This document shows, one piece after another, positions 27,301 to 33,899 of a stretch of DNA of 64,000 nucleotides; position 1 is the stretch's first letter, and every line of letters starts with the position of its first letter. A program made the position numbers and the translations under genes. The stretch is from Bacteroidaceae bacterium. Its GTDB lineage: Bacteria; Bacteroidota; Bacteroidia; Bacteroidales; Bacteroidaceae. The notes beneath the pieces were generated by a model. The model had not been told where the DNA came from. It saw only the letters and a program-made list of their open reading frames with translations, and did no database searches. The stretch spans positions 44,064-108,063 of the forward strand of contig JAFXTC010000002.1 of assembly GCA_017525235.1 (NCBI GenBank), given 5' to 3'.

Positions 27301-28188
27301 ATTGTACAGATTGGGCTCGTCGGGACTCCATAGTTTTGCCGATGGAATGGAGAGCGTAAACGCATCGTCCGAGTTTCCTGTCTGTTCTGCAACCGTGTTG
27401 TCTCCGTCTTTTACGGTCAATGTTACATCGCATGGAGCTGATGTTTTCACCTTTATAGATACGGTGGAGTTGTCAATATCTGGGATAGGCTCGTAACTGA
27501 GGATGTGAGTGGGACTTACGGGCTCCAACCAAACAGTTTGCCATATTCCACTGTTAGGTGTATACCAGATGCCATTTGGCGAATTGGTCTGCTTTCCGTG
27601 TGGTTGTCCGCCATCATTGGTGGGGTCCCAAACGGCAACCTGTAATTCCTGTTCTTCGCCTGGTTTCAATAAAGATGTTATATCAAAGAAGAAAGGAACG
27701 GAGCCGCCGTCATGTGTCCCTGCCAATTCTCCGTTTACATATACATAGCATCGCCAGTCTACCGCGCCAAAATGCAGCAGGATGTTCTTCCCTTCAAAAG
27801 ATTCCGGCAATGTAAATGTTCGTCGGTACATGTGGGTGGCTTTCTTGTTGGCCGAGAAGTTTTTGTCCATGATTCCCGAGAGCGCTGATTCTACGGGGAA
27901 GGGCACCAGGATAGCTTTCGAAAAGGATGAGGCATTCTTTTCGTAATCATATTTAATGGTAGAGCGCTTAAAGTATTGCCATACACCATTCAGGTTCATC
28001 CAGTCTTTTCTTAGCATGGATGGGCGCGGATATTCTTGCCAAACATTATCGGCTGTGAGTTGTTCGCCCCAAGGTGTCATCACAGGGGCTGTTTGTTTCT
28101 TCCACGAACTTTGTGCACAGGCACTTTCTGTAATGGTAAGCAAGATGATTGCTATAATCATCAGGTTCTGGATAGTTTTTTTTCTCAT
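24331..28188 (-). CDS. multimodular GH2 glycoside hydrolase with beta-propeller and two jelly-roll modules
   Basis: 1285 residues from the ATG at 28188 (a TTG two codons earlier is less likely). After a signal peptide (to about residue 27) come GH2 N-terminal sugar-binding and immunoglobulin-like domains (30-325) and a GH2 barrel with the acid/base in VVWNEGWGQYPE (E447) and the probable nucleophile in SCGEFGGI (E517). Residues about 640-785 and 1090-1235 are two related jelly-roll modules that share the motifs HDEDAEIYINGILA / HHDEDVTVYFNGVVA and GGQFIDCGL / GGQYIDFGL. Between them (about 795-1085) is a five-bladed-propeller-like GH43/GH32-type domain. The C-terminus (VYDLQGRKL, LPKGVYIVNGKKI) is a type IX secretion-like sorting tail. 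It is divergent from an AraC regulator and a beta-mannanase. The substrate is unknown; a mannose- or galactose-containing polysaccharide is plausible. Confidence 0.88.
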   Translation of the reverse strand: MRKKTIQNLMIIAIILLTITESACAQSSWKKQTAPVMTPWGEQLTADNVWQEYPRPSMLRKDWMNLNGVWQYFKRSTIKYDYEKNASSFSKAILVPFPVESALSGIMDKNFSANKKATHMYRRTFTLPESFEGKNILLHFGAVDWRCYVYVNGELAGTHDGGSVPFFFDITSLLKPGEEQELQVAVWDPTNDGGQPHGKQTNSPNGIWYTPNSGIWQTVWLEPVSPTHILSYEPIPDIDNSTVSIKVKTSAPCDVTLTVKDGDNTVAEQTGNSDDAFTLSIPSAKLWSPDEPNLYNLDITVKEQGKETDKVSGYFGMRKFSRGMVDGRPCVLLNNKPLYMYGPLDQGWWPDGLLTPPSYEAMVYDLQVMKDFGMNMVRKHIKLENDLWFDWCDKNGLVVWQDMPSGCGSGQVGTLDYNMKNFYRENEALIEATQHHPCIGAWVVWNEGWGQYPERGMAHTRRAVNSVMAANHDPGRFVHAVTGWVDVEMGDFLDVHSYPAPGAATNPVNERIASCGEFGGINLFIENHMWAGSDVNYTTVEDAETYTNLYDHYTDCLQRLQTEKGLWMSVYTQITDVEQECNGLMTYDRKVLKVSPEQQAGMKAKIRRTINYRPNGTKTIVAAGDESSNIQWKYTTTEPASDWYTTDFTATGWRTGAAGFGGNGRTAWSSSDIWIRRNFKITNLDESQLQELRLWMFHDEDAEIYINGILAAKVTGYNTQYEVWPLLPEGLNALNLDGTDNVIAIHCKQTTGGQFIDCGLKLCQYTDNSDLEVSPMPQKTPAPEFKSESSKAYLLTYTLPTSKLLHYAYSLDGAKWTTINGNRGILQDEFANTEMNAPFIRRFNEDGKTTFHLLADPLDANQAGFYHLQSEDLVHWTTAENGNILVRPSTAEASKGDSPEWIYDEATSNFFIYWTAKNSNKNSVYLSTTKDWKKFTNPRVFFAPDLAVNNMHIEKTGDFYTGFFYNDKQNICTTQTNALKVTSPKFSEPQRIFSSQIPKSCAPQTFPAFDNNGWFLLYNPIENGGQTMSKSGNVSENKWYPCDENELSLPEEAEEGSVIVISTDELDAILNTFFYEECDVLPTAEKEPQTWKYQTASSTAANTSWTRKEYRDTSWKDGLAGFGASNPPGSVVNTEWTTSVIRIRYHLDLTGFTQEQIEALKGRIHHDEDVTVYFNGVVAFQESGYLTYYKNLTINQEALDALTPDDTNIIAIECVNKGGGQYIDFGLSGIRPLPTKLLNVEHSPLNIEHSVYDLQGRKLVNDQSAMLNNQLPKGVYIVNGKKILY
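24441..24472. repeat. AATGTTCA tandem words in the GH2 C-terminal linker
   Basis: Four degenerate units of AATGTTCAA(T/C)G lie in the coding sequence just before the sorting tail and encode NVEHSPLNIEHS. The same words occur in the ccsA gene at 49985-50048. Confidence 0.7.
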
Positions 28189-28228
28189 TGTCAATCTTAT
28201 AAGGGTGTGACTGTTGGTTATGTGTGCA

Positions 28229-28236
28229 CAAATGTA
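28229..28236 (-). promoter_or_regulatory. candidate -7 box of the GH2 gene
   Basis: On the minus strand TACATTTG matches TAnnTTTG, 41 bp before the GH2 ATG at 28188. No convincing -33 TTTG was seen at 19-21 bp, which would suit an activator-dependent promoter served by the adjacent AraC regulator (inference). Confidence 0.4.
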
Positions 28237-28296
28237 CGCAAAATAATTAAGATGAGTGCGCGTGCCATCATCTTTTGACTAGTTTTTGATATAAAA

Positions 28297-28328
28297 TTTG
28301 CTTATTTCGCTTCTTTTGTGTACCTTAG
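28297..28328 (+). promoter_or_regulatory. promoter of the AraC-family regulator
   Basis: TTTG at 28297-28300 and TACCTTAG at 28321-28328 are 20 bp apart. The -7 box departs from TAnnTTTG at one position. The predicted leader is about 20 nt. Confidence 0.55.
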
Positions 28329-28355
28329 CGGCCAAAATAATACAATTTTAATATT

Positions 28356-29231
28356 ATGGACAACGTAATTACGGAGATAACTCCTTTATCTGAGAAAGAT
28401 TGTTTCTACATGATGGATAGGGATAAGGAATCATTTACTTATCCACTTCATAAGCACGAGGAAATGGAGCTTAACTTTGTGGAGAATTGTGATGGTGCTC
28501 GACGAATTGTGGGTGACAGTATTGAGGTCTTGGGCAAATACGATCTTGTGCTGGTAGGTAGCGGTTTGGAGCATACGTGGGATCAGTATGATTGTCAAAG
28601 TCGATCTATACATGAGATTACCATCCAGTTTCCCGTTGATTTGTTGGGCGATCAGTTCCTGCAGAAGAATCAGCTCAGTAGCCTTAGGGCCATGTTCGAG
28701 AATGCAAAGCGAGGCATTGCTTTTGATCTTCCTGCTATCATGGGATTGTATGGAAAGATTACCCGCATAACTCAGGCACAACCTGGCTTCTACCGTATGC
28801 TTGGGTTGTTGGAGATTCTATATGAACTCTCTTTGCAAGAGGATTATCATCTGCTGGCAAGTAAATCGTTTGCCAATGTGAAGAATGCTCCTGAGAGTAA
28901 GCGTGTACGTGAAGTAGAGGAATATATTGATAAAAACTACAAGCAGGAAATTCGCCTTAAAACATTGTCTGATATTGCAGGAATGACCCCAGCTGCATTT
29001 AGCCGTTTCTTCCGTATGCGTACAGGAAAAACCGTCTCTGATTATATGATAGATATCCGATTAGGTCATGCTGCCCGTTTGCTGGTTGACTCTCCCACAA
29101 GTGTAGCAGAAATCTGCTATCTTTGCGGATTCAACAACATCAGTAATTTTAATCGTATTTTCAAGAAGAAGAAAGGCTGTTCACCTACAGCATTCCGTGA
29201 CAACTATCACAAGAGTAAGATTATCATCTAA
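28356..29231 (+). CDS. AraC-family transcriptional regulator
   Basis: 291 residues. The N-terminal part (FTYPLHKHEEMELNFVENCDGARRIVGDSIEVL, DLVLVGSGLEHTW) is a cupin-type sensor domain. The C-terminal 100 residues hold two helix-turn-helix units (IRLKTLSDIAGMTPAAFSRFF and SVAEICYLCGFNNISNFNRIFKK) and end with GCSPTAFRDNY, the AraC signature. It lies between a divergent GH2 gene and a GH5 gene that starts 5 bp downstream, so it probably controls both in response to a sugar. Confidence 0.93.
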   Translation: MDNVITEITPLSEKDCFYMMDRDKESFTYPLHKHEEMELNFVENCDGARRIVGDSIEVLGKYDLVLVGSGLEHTWDQYDCQSRSIHEITIQFPVDLLGDQFLQKNQLSSLRAMFENAKRGIAFDLPAIMGLYGKITRITQAQPGFYRMLGLLEILYELSLQEDYHLLASKSFANVKNAPESKRVREVEEYIDKNYKQEIRLKTLSDIAGMTPAAFSRFFRMRTGKTVSDYMIDIRLGHAARLLVDSPTSVAEICYLCGFNNISNFNRIFKKKKGCSPTAFRDNYHKSKIII

Positions 29232-29236
29232 GCTCA

Positions 29237-30574
29237 ATGAAACAGTCAACCATTCTTGCATTATTTTTTTGCCTCATCGGTTTTTGTGCTTGCAATCAAT
29301 CAGCAACAACCGAGGCAGAGTTCGTAACTACTAAGGACGGCAAGTTCTTCCGTGGTGGCGAGGAATACCGATACATAGGTGCAAACTTCTGGTATGGCGC
29401 CATTCTTGGTAGCGAAGGACGGGGCGGAAACAGAGAACGTCTGCAGAAAGAGCTCGACCTGATGAAGGAGACGGGTATCACCACCATCCGTGTTTTGGTG
29501 GGCGCTGATGGTCCCGACTGTTTAGGCAGACACGTTTCTCCCATTCTTCAGTCCAATCCGGGTGAATACAATGATACAATTTTGCAGGGTTTGGATTACT
29601 TGCTCTCGGAGTTGGAGAAGCGCGATATGACGGCAACGCTATATCTCAATAATGCCTGGGAATGGAGTGGCGGTTATGGCGCCTATCTGGAGTGGGCTGG
29701 CTGCGGTCCTGTACCCGATCCCGACGATTGGGATGCATTCCTGAAGTATCACTGCCAGTTCGTGCAGAATGATAAAGCTAAGGAGTTTGCTGCCAACCAC
29801 GTGAAGTATATTGTTAGTCGTACCAATACCATTACCGGTAAACCTTATACCGAGTCGCCCGCAATCCTTGCTTGGGAGTTGGCCAACGAGCCTCGTGCCT
29901 TTGCTAGTGACTCAGTCTGCAAGGCAAGCTTTGCACAATGGGTGAAGGATCAGGCAAGCCTCATCAAGAGCCTCGATTCCAACCACATGGTTACAACTGG
30001 TAGCGAAGGTATTGTGGGGTGTGAGTTAGATTCTGCTCTTTTCCGAAAGATTCACGCTTATCCCGAGATTGACTTCATCTGCATTCACATCTGGCCATAC
30101 AACTGGCATTGGATAGGTCCTGTATCAGGTCCGATAGCTATAGCCAAGGACATCAACGGCCCCACTTCCATGATTGACAACTTGGATAATGCCTGCAATA
30201 ATACTTTTAAGTACATGAACGAATGCTACCATGCAGTTTGGGATTTGGATAAGCCTATTGTATTGGAGGAGTTCGGTTATCCCCGCGACAACTATTCCGT
30301 TGAGCCAGGGTCGCCAACACTCGGTAGAGACCGTTATTTCTGGGATGTTTTCAGCTTGATAGATATGTATCGTAAGCAGGATGTTGTAGGCGGAAAGATT
30401 GTTGGTTGCAGTTTCTGGGGCTGGGGCGGATATGCTTCACAGCTTCATTACAAGTGGCAGCCTTGGGACGACTATACTTGTGATCCCGCCTTCGAGGAAC
30501 AGGGGCTCAACTCTGTCTTTGCCGCAGACACCTCCACGCTGCGCATCATCAAAGAGTTTGCAAGCAAAGAATAA
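29237..30574 (+). CDS. GH5 endo-beta-1,4-mannanase-like lipoprotein
   Basis: Surface or periplasmic lipoprotein of 445 residues with a lipobox (IGFCAC, lipidated C19). The barrel starts with FFRGGEEYRYIGANFWYG and RLQKELDLMKETGITTIRVL. The acid/base glutamate is in AILAWELANEPRAF (E218) and the nucleophile in PIVLEEFGYPRDN (E345). This layout, with IDFICIHIWPYNWHW between them, is typical of GH5 subfamily 7 mannanases. It starts 5 bp after the AraC regulator, so the two are probably one transcript. Together with the GH2 protein it suggests mannan or galactomannan use; no SusC/SusD pair is in the window. Confidence 0.9.
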   Translation: MKQSTILALFFCLIGFCACNQSATTEAEFVTTKDGKFFRGGEEYRYIGANFWYGAILGSEGRGGNRERLQKELDLMKETGITTIRVLVGADGPDCLGRHVSPILQSNPGEYNDTILQGLDYLLSELEKRDMTATLYLNNAWEWSGGYGAYLEWAGCGPVPDPDDWDAFLKYHCQFVQNDKAKEFAANHVKYIVSRTNTITGKPYTESPAILAWELANEPRAFASDSVCKASFAQWVKDQASLIKSLDSNHMVTTGSEGIVGCELDSALFRKIHAYPEIDFICIHIWPYNWHWIGPVSGPIAIAKDINGPTSMIDNLDNACNNTFKYMNECYHAVWDLDKPIVLEEFGYPRDNYSVEPGSPTLGRDRYFWDVFSLIDMYRKQDVVGGKIVGCSFWGWGGYASQLHYKWQPWDDYTCDPAFEEQGLNSVFAADTSTLRIIKEFASKE

Positions 30575-30614
30575 CATGCTCGTCATATATTTGCTAACCG
30601 CTAATCGCTAACCG

Positions 30615-30674
30615 TTTTGTCACGCTTAGACAAAACTTTGTCAGCTCTTTGACAATGTTTTGTCAACGTTTGAC
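30615..30674. repeat. array of alternating TTGTCA half-sites
   Basis: TTTTGTC (30615), GACAAAA (30629), CTTTGTCA (30636), TTTGACAA (30648), GTTTTGTCAA (30657) and GTTTGACA (30667) form six half-sites in alternating orientation over 60 bp between the GH5 gene and the nitrilase promoter. They can fold into several mutually exclusive hairpins. They may be an operator array or a terminator cluster for the GH5 transcript. Confidence 0.6.
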
Positions 30675-30742
30675 AGAGGCAGAGACGACGCGTGGCATCG
30701 ATAAACTTCGAAGTTACTTCCATTCAGAAATATCCAAATAAA

Positions 30743-30774
30743 TTTGGTATTTCTCTCACTTAATCGTAACTTTG
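30743..30774 (+). promoter_or_regulatory. promoter of the nitrilase / iorAB unit
   Basis: TTTG at 30743-30746 and TAACTTTG at 30767-30774 are 20 bp apart, an exact match to the Bacteroidetes consensus. The start codon is 22 bp after the box, leaving a leader of roughly 15 nt. Confidence 0.75.
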
Positions 30775-30796
30775 CAAGCCGAAAGGTATTAATAGC

Positions 30797-31540
30797 GTGA
30801 AGGTAAGCATTATACAGCACGATATTGTGTGGGGAAAGCCCGCAGAAAACAGACTCCGGTTGCAGCAGCAGATAGAGGCTCAACAGGGAGCTGACTTGTA
30901 TGTGCTGACGGAGATGTGGTCAACCGGCTTCGCCACAGAGCCTATGGGCTTGGCAGAGCGCGATGATGCCTCGCTCCAATGGATGAAACAGATGGCACAA
31001 CAGCAGAATGCAGCCATAGCCGGAAGCATTGCGATGGAGAAGAACGGTAAGTTCTATAACCGCTTGTACTTTGTGAAGCCCGACGGTTCTGTGGCAGCCT
31101 ACAATAAGCGCCACCTTTTCGCTTATGGCGGCGAGGACAAGTACTACGAGCGTGGCACCGAGCGTGTGGTGGTGGAATGGAGAGGCGTAAGGATACTGCT
31201 GATGGTATGTTATGATTTGCGTTTTCCTGTCTGGATGCGTTGTCGCAACGATTATGATGCCATTATCTGTGTGGCTAACTGGCCTACGGTTCGCATAGAA
31301 GCGTGGAAAACGTTGCTCAGAGCACGGTCCATTGAGAACCAATGCTACGTGATTGGTGCAAACCGTGTGGGGCACGACGAGAATTGCGAATATTGCGGCG
31401 AATCCGCTATCATTCACCCCTACGGCCACGCAATAGCAGAGTGCGAAAGAGACAAAGAAGGCTCTCTACAAGCGGTTCTCGATATGGAGAAACTAAGGGA
31501 ATTCCGTAAGAAGTTTCCCGTATTAAAGGATGCAGACTAA
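30797..31540 (+). CDS. nitrilase-superfamily amidase (omega-amidase-like)
   Basis: 247 residues from a GTG start that directly follows a consensus promoter. The Glu-Lys-Cys triad is visible: VLTEMWSTGF (E39), AAYNKRHLF (K104) and LLMVCYDLRFP (C138). YDLRFPVWMR and ENQCYVIGANRVGHDE match the YafV/Nit2 group, which deaminates alpha-keto acid amides such as those formed when glutamine donates its amino group to aromatic keto acids. The position 18 bp before iorA and near an aminotransferase fits that role (inference). Confidence 0.88.
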   Translation: MKVSIIQHDIVWGKPAENRLRLQQQIEAQQGADLYVLTEMWSTGFATEPMGLAERDDASLQWMKQMAQQQNAAIAGSIAMEKNGKFYNRLYFVKPDGSVAAYNKRHLFAYGGEDKYYERGTERVVVEWRGVRILLMVCYDLRFPVWMRCRNDYDAIICVANWPTVRIEAWKTLLRARSIENQCYVIGANRVGHDENCEYCGESAIIHPYGHAIAECERDKEGSLQAVLDMEKLREFRKKFPVLKDAD

Positions 31541-31558
31541 TTATGAATTAAACTAAAT

Positions 31559-33184
31559 ATGGAAAAGAAATTATTATTGGGTGATGAGGCTGTGGCACTG
31601 GGTGCCTTGCATGCCGGACTTTCTGGCGTGTATGCTTATCCCGGTACCCCCTCTACCGAAATTACGGAGTTCATTCAGTTACATCCGTTGGCTAAGGAGC
31701 GCAAGGTTCATAGTCGCTGGTGCACCAACGAGAAGACGGCTATGGAGGCCGCTCTGGGTATGTCGTTCATGGGCAAACGTGCTCTTGTGTGCATGAAGCA
31801 TGTTGGTATGAATGTTTGTGCCGACCCGTTTGTGAACAGTGCAATGACGGGCGTGAACGGTGGTGTGGTTGTGTTGGTTGCAGATGATCCATCCATGCAC
31901 AGCAGTCAAGACGAGCAAGACAGTCGCTTCTATGGCAAGTTTGCCATGATTCCTACGTTCGAGCCCTCCTCTCAGCAGGAGGCCTATGATATGATGGAGG
32001 CCGCTTTCGACTACTCTGAAAAGCAATGTCTTCCTGTGCTGATGCGTGTTACAACCCGTATGGCACACTCCAGAGCTGTAGTAGAGGTTAAGGATGAGGC
32101 TCGTAAGGAAAACGAGCTGAACTATAACGCCGTAGCAGCCAACTGGGTGCTGCTTCCTGCTAATGCTCGTAAGCGTAACGATAAGGTTACAGCTCAGCAA
32201 GCACAACTGGAGGCAGATGCAGCCAACTCTCCTTACAACAGGCTAACACTTAGCGCTAAAGCTCCTTTGGGCATCATTGCTAGTGGCATCGCCTATAATT
32301 ATGTGAAAGAATCAGGTGTGGATGTCCCTATCCTTAAGGTTTCTCAGTACCCTCTACCCAAGAAGTTGGTGCGCCAACTGTTGGACAGCTGCGAGAAGGT
32401 GATGGTGGTAGAAGAAGGCCAACCTTTCATCGAAGAACAGGTTCGTGGTGTTTTCGAGAGCCAGAATATCTTGGGCCGTCTCACAGGCGAACTTCCCCGC
32501 ACAGGCGAATTAACGCCCGACTGCGTGGCAGCAGCGCTGAATGCGCAGCTTTCGGAGAATCCAAAGAATCAGGAAATTTTGGAGGTTCCAGCTTTAGTTG
32601 CTGCTCGACCACCACAACTTTGTCAAGGGTGCGGCCACAGAGATGTTTATACTGCTCTTAACGAAGTGCTGAAAGAGTATGAGAATCCCCGTGTATTCGG
32701 CGATATCGGTTGCTACACATTGGGCTTCCTGCCCCCTTATCGTGCCATTCACTCTTGCGTGGATATGGGAGCCAGCATCACTATGGCCAAGGGTGCTAGC
32801 GATGCCGGTCAGTGGCCTGCAGTAGCTATTATTGGTGACTCTACTTTTACCCACAGCGGAATGACAGGTCTCTTGGATGCTGTAAACGAGAAAGCAAACA
32901 TTACCGTCATTATCTCAGACAATCTCACCACCGCCATGACAGGTGGTCAGGACTCTGCCGGTACCAATAAGTTCGAGGCTATATGCATGGGTCTGGGCGT
33001 AGAACCCGAGCACCTGCATGTGGTAGTTCCCCTTCCCAAGAACATGCCGGAGATTGCTCGTATCATCCGCGAGGAGATTAACTACCACGGCGTCTCCGTC
33101 ATCATTCCCCAGCGCGAATGCATCCAAACGTTCAAGAGGAAAGCCAAGCAAAAGAAGACTCTCCCCCAAACCCCTCCCTGTTAA
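31559..33184 (+). CDS. iorA: indolepyruvate:ferredoxin oxidoreductase alpha subunit, without ferredoxin domain
   Basis: Thiamine pyrophosphate enzyme that oxidatively decarboxylates aryl pyruvates to aryl-acetyl-CoA with ferredoxin, and can run in reverse. In 541 residues the N-terminal pyrimidine-binding part has SGVYAYPGTPSTEITEF and RALVCMKHVGMNVCADP. The C-terminal part has PPQLCQGCGHRDVYTAL and the TPP/Mg site GDSTFTHSGMTGLLDAV..SDNLTTAMTGGQ. The archaeal-type C-terminal 2[4Fe-4S] ferredoxin domain is absent; the protein ends soon after SVIIPQRECIQTF. The last residues (LPQTPPC) and the stop codon come from a GC-rich palindromic element. Confidence 0.92.
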   Translation: MEKKLLLGDEAVALGALHAGLSGVYAYPGTPSTEITEFIQLHPLAKERKVHSRWCTNEKTAMEAALGMSFMGKRALVCMKHVGMNVCADPFVNSAMTGVNGGVVVLVADDPSMHSSQDEQDSRFYGKFAMIPTFEPSSQQEAYDMMEAAFDYSEKQCLPVLMRVTTRMAHSRAVVEVKDEARKENELNYNAVAANWVLLPANARKRNDKVTAQQAQLEADAANSPYNRLTLSAKAPLGIIASGIAYNYVKESGVDVPILKVSQYPLPKKLVRQLLDSCEKVMVVEEGQPFIEEQVRGVFESQNILGRLTGELPRTGELTPDCVAAALNAQLSENPKNQEILEVPALVAARPPQLCQGCGHRDVYTALNEVLKEYENPRVFGDIGCYTLGFLPPYRAIHSCVDMGASITMAKGASDAGQWPAVAIIGDSTFTHSGMTGLLDAVNEKANITVIISDNLTTAMTGGQDSAGTNKFEAICMGLGVEPEHLHVVVPLPKNMPEIARIIREEINYHGVSVIIPQRECIQTFKRKAKQKKTLPQTPPC

Positions 33185-33196
33185 GGAGGGGAGTGG
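33156..33196. repeat. GC-rich palindromic element, copy 4 (iorA 3' end)
   Basis: CCCCTCC (33171-33177), loop, and GGAGGGG (33185-33191), preceded by AAGACTCTCCCCC. The iorA stop codon TAA at 33182-33184 is in the loop. The element is the inverted counterpart of copy 5 at 33260-33297. Confidence 0.85.
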
Positions 33197-33233
33197 TTAC
33201 TTTTCAATAATAGTAATATAAAATATTTAAAAG

Positions 33234-33869
33234 ATGAATACAAACAGTCAAATACATACAGCTCCCTCCTTATCAGGGAGGGCGGGGGGAGAGTCCTTCA
33301 ACTGCGACATAATTTTATGTGGTGTGGGAGGCCAAGGCATTCTCTCCATAGCCACTATCATTGGCGAAGCCGCCATGAATGAGAACCTATATATTAAGCA
33401 GGCTGAGGTACACGGAATGAGCCAACGAGGCGGCGATGTGCAAAGCAACCTGCGCATCAGTAGCAATCCTATAGCTAGCGACCTTATCGCCCTGGGTGGA
33501 GCTGACGTTATCATTTCCATGGAACCCATGGAGGCCTTGCGCTACTTACCTTATTTGAACAAGGAAGGTTGGGTTATTACCTCCAGCGCTCCGTTCGTTA
33601 ATATCCCCAACTATCCCGATATAGAGGAAATTAAGGCTGAACTCGTTAAGCTCCCCCACGTGGTAGCCATAGATATTGAACAGTTGGCCAAGGATAACCA
33701 AGTACCTCGTTCCGCCAACGTTATCCTGTTGGGAGCCGCCCAGAAGGCTCTTGGCATAGACTACGACAAACTGGAAGCTGCCATCCGTCGTGTCTTTGCT
33801 CGTAAAGGCGATGCCATTGTCGATGCCAACGTCAAGGCACTGGCATTAGGACGTGATGCACAAAAATAG
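33234..33869 (+). CDS. iorB: indolepyruvate:ferredoxin oxidoreductase beta subunit
   Basis: Gamma-type subunit of the same oxidoreductase, 211 residues. The family block CDIILCGVGGQGILSIATIIGEAA begins only at residue 24, and VHGMSQRGGDVQSNLRI follows. IAIDIEQLAKD, PRSANVILLGAAQKALG and RVFARKGDAIVDANVKAL complete it. Residues about 10-22 (APSLSGRAGGES) are encoded by a palindromic repeat, so the N-terminus is longer than in typical IorB. The ATG at 33234 is the first in frame after iorA, 49 bp downstream. Confidence 0.93.
   Translation: MNTNSQIHTAPSLSGRAGGESFNCDIILCGVGGQGILSIATIIGEAAMNENLYIKQAEVHGMSQRGGDVQSNLRISSNPIASDLIALGGADVIISMEPMEALRYLPYLNKEGWVITSSAPFVNIPNYPDIEEIKAELVKLPHVVAIDIEQLAKDNQVPRSANVILLGAAQKALGIDYDKLEAAIRRVFARKGDAIVDANVKALALGRDAQK
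33260..33297. repeat. GC-rich palindromic element, copy 5 (iorB 5' coding end)
   Basis: CCCTCC (33264-33269), loop TTATCAG, and GGAGGG (33277-33282), followed by CGGGGGGAGAGTCCTT. Its reverse complement matches copy 4 closely over about 38 bp. It lies in frame within iorB. Confidence 0.85.
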
Positions 33870-33899
33870 TTAATGGTTTAGTGATGAGAGTTTATAGAT

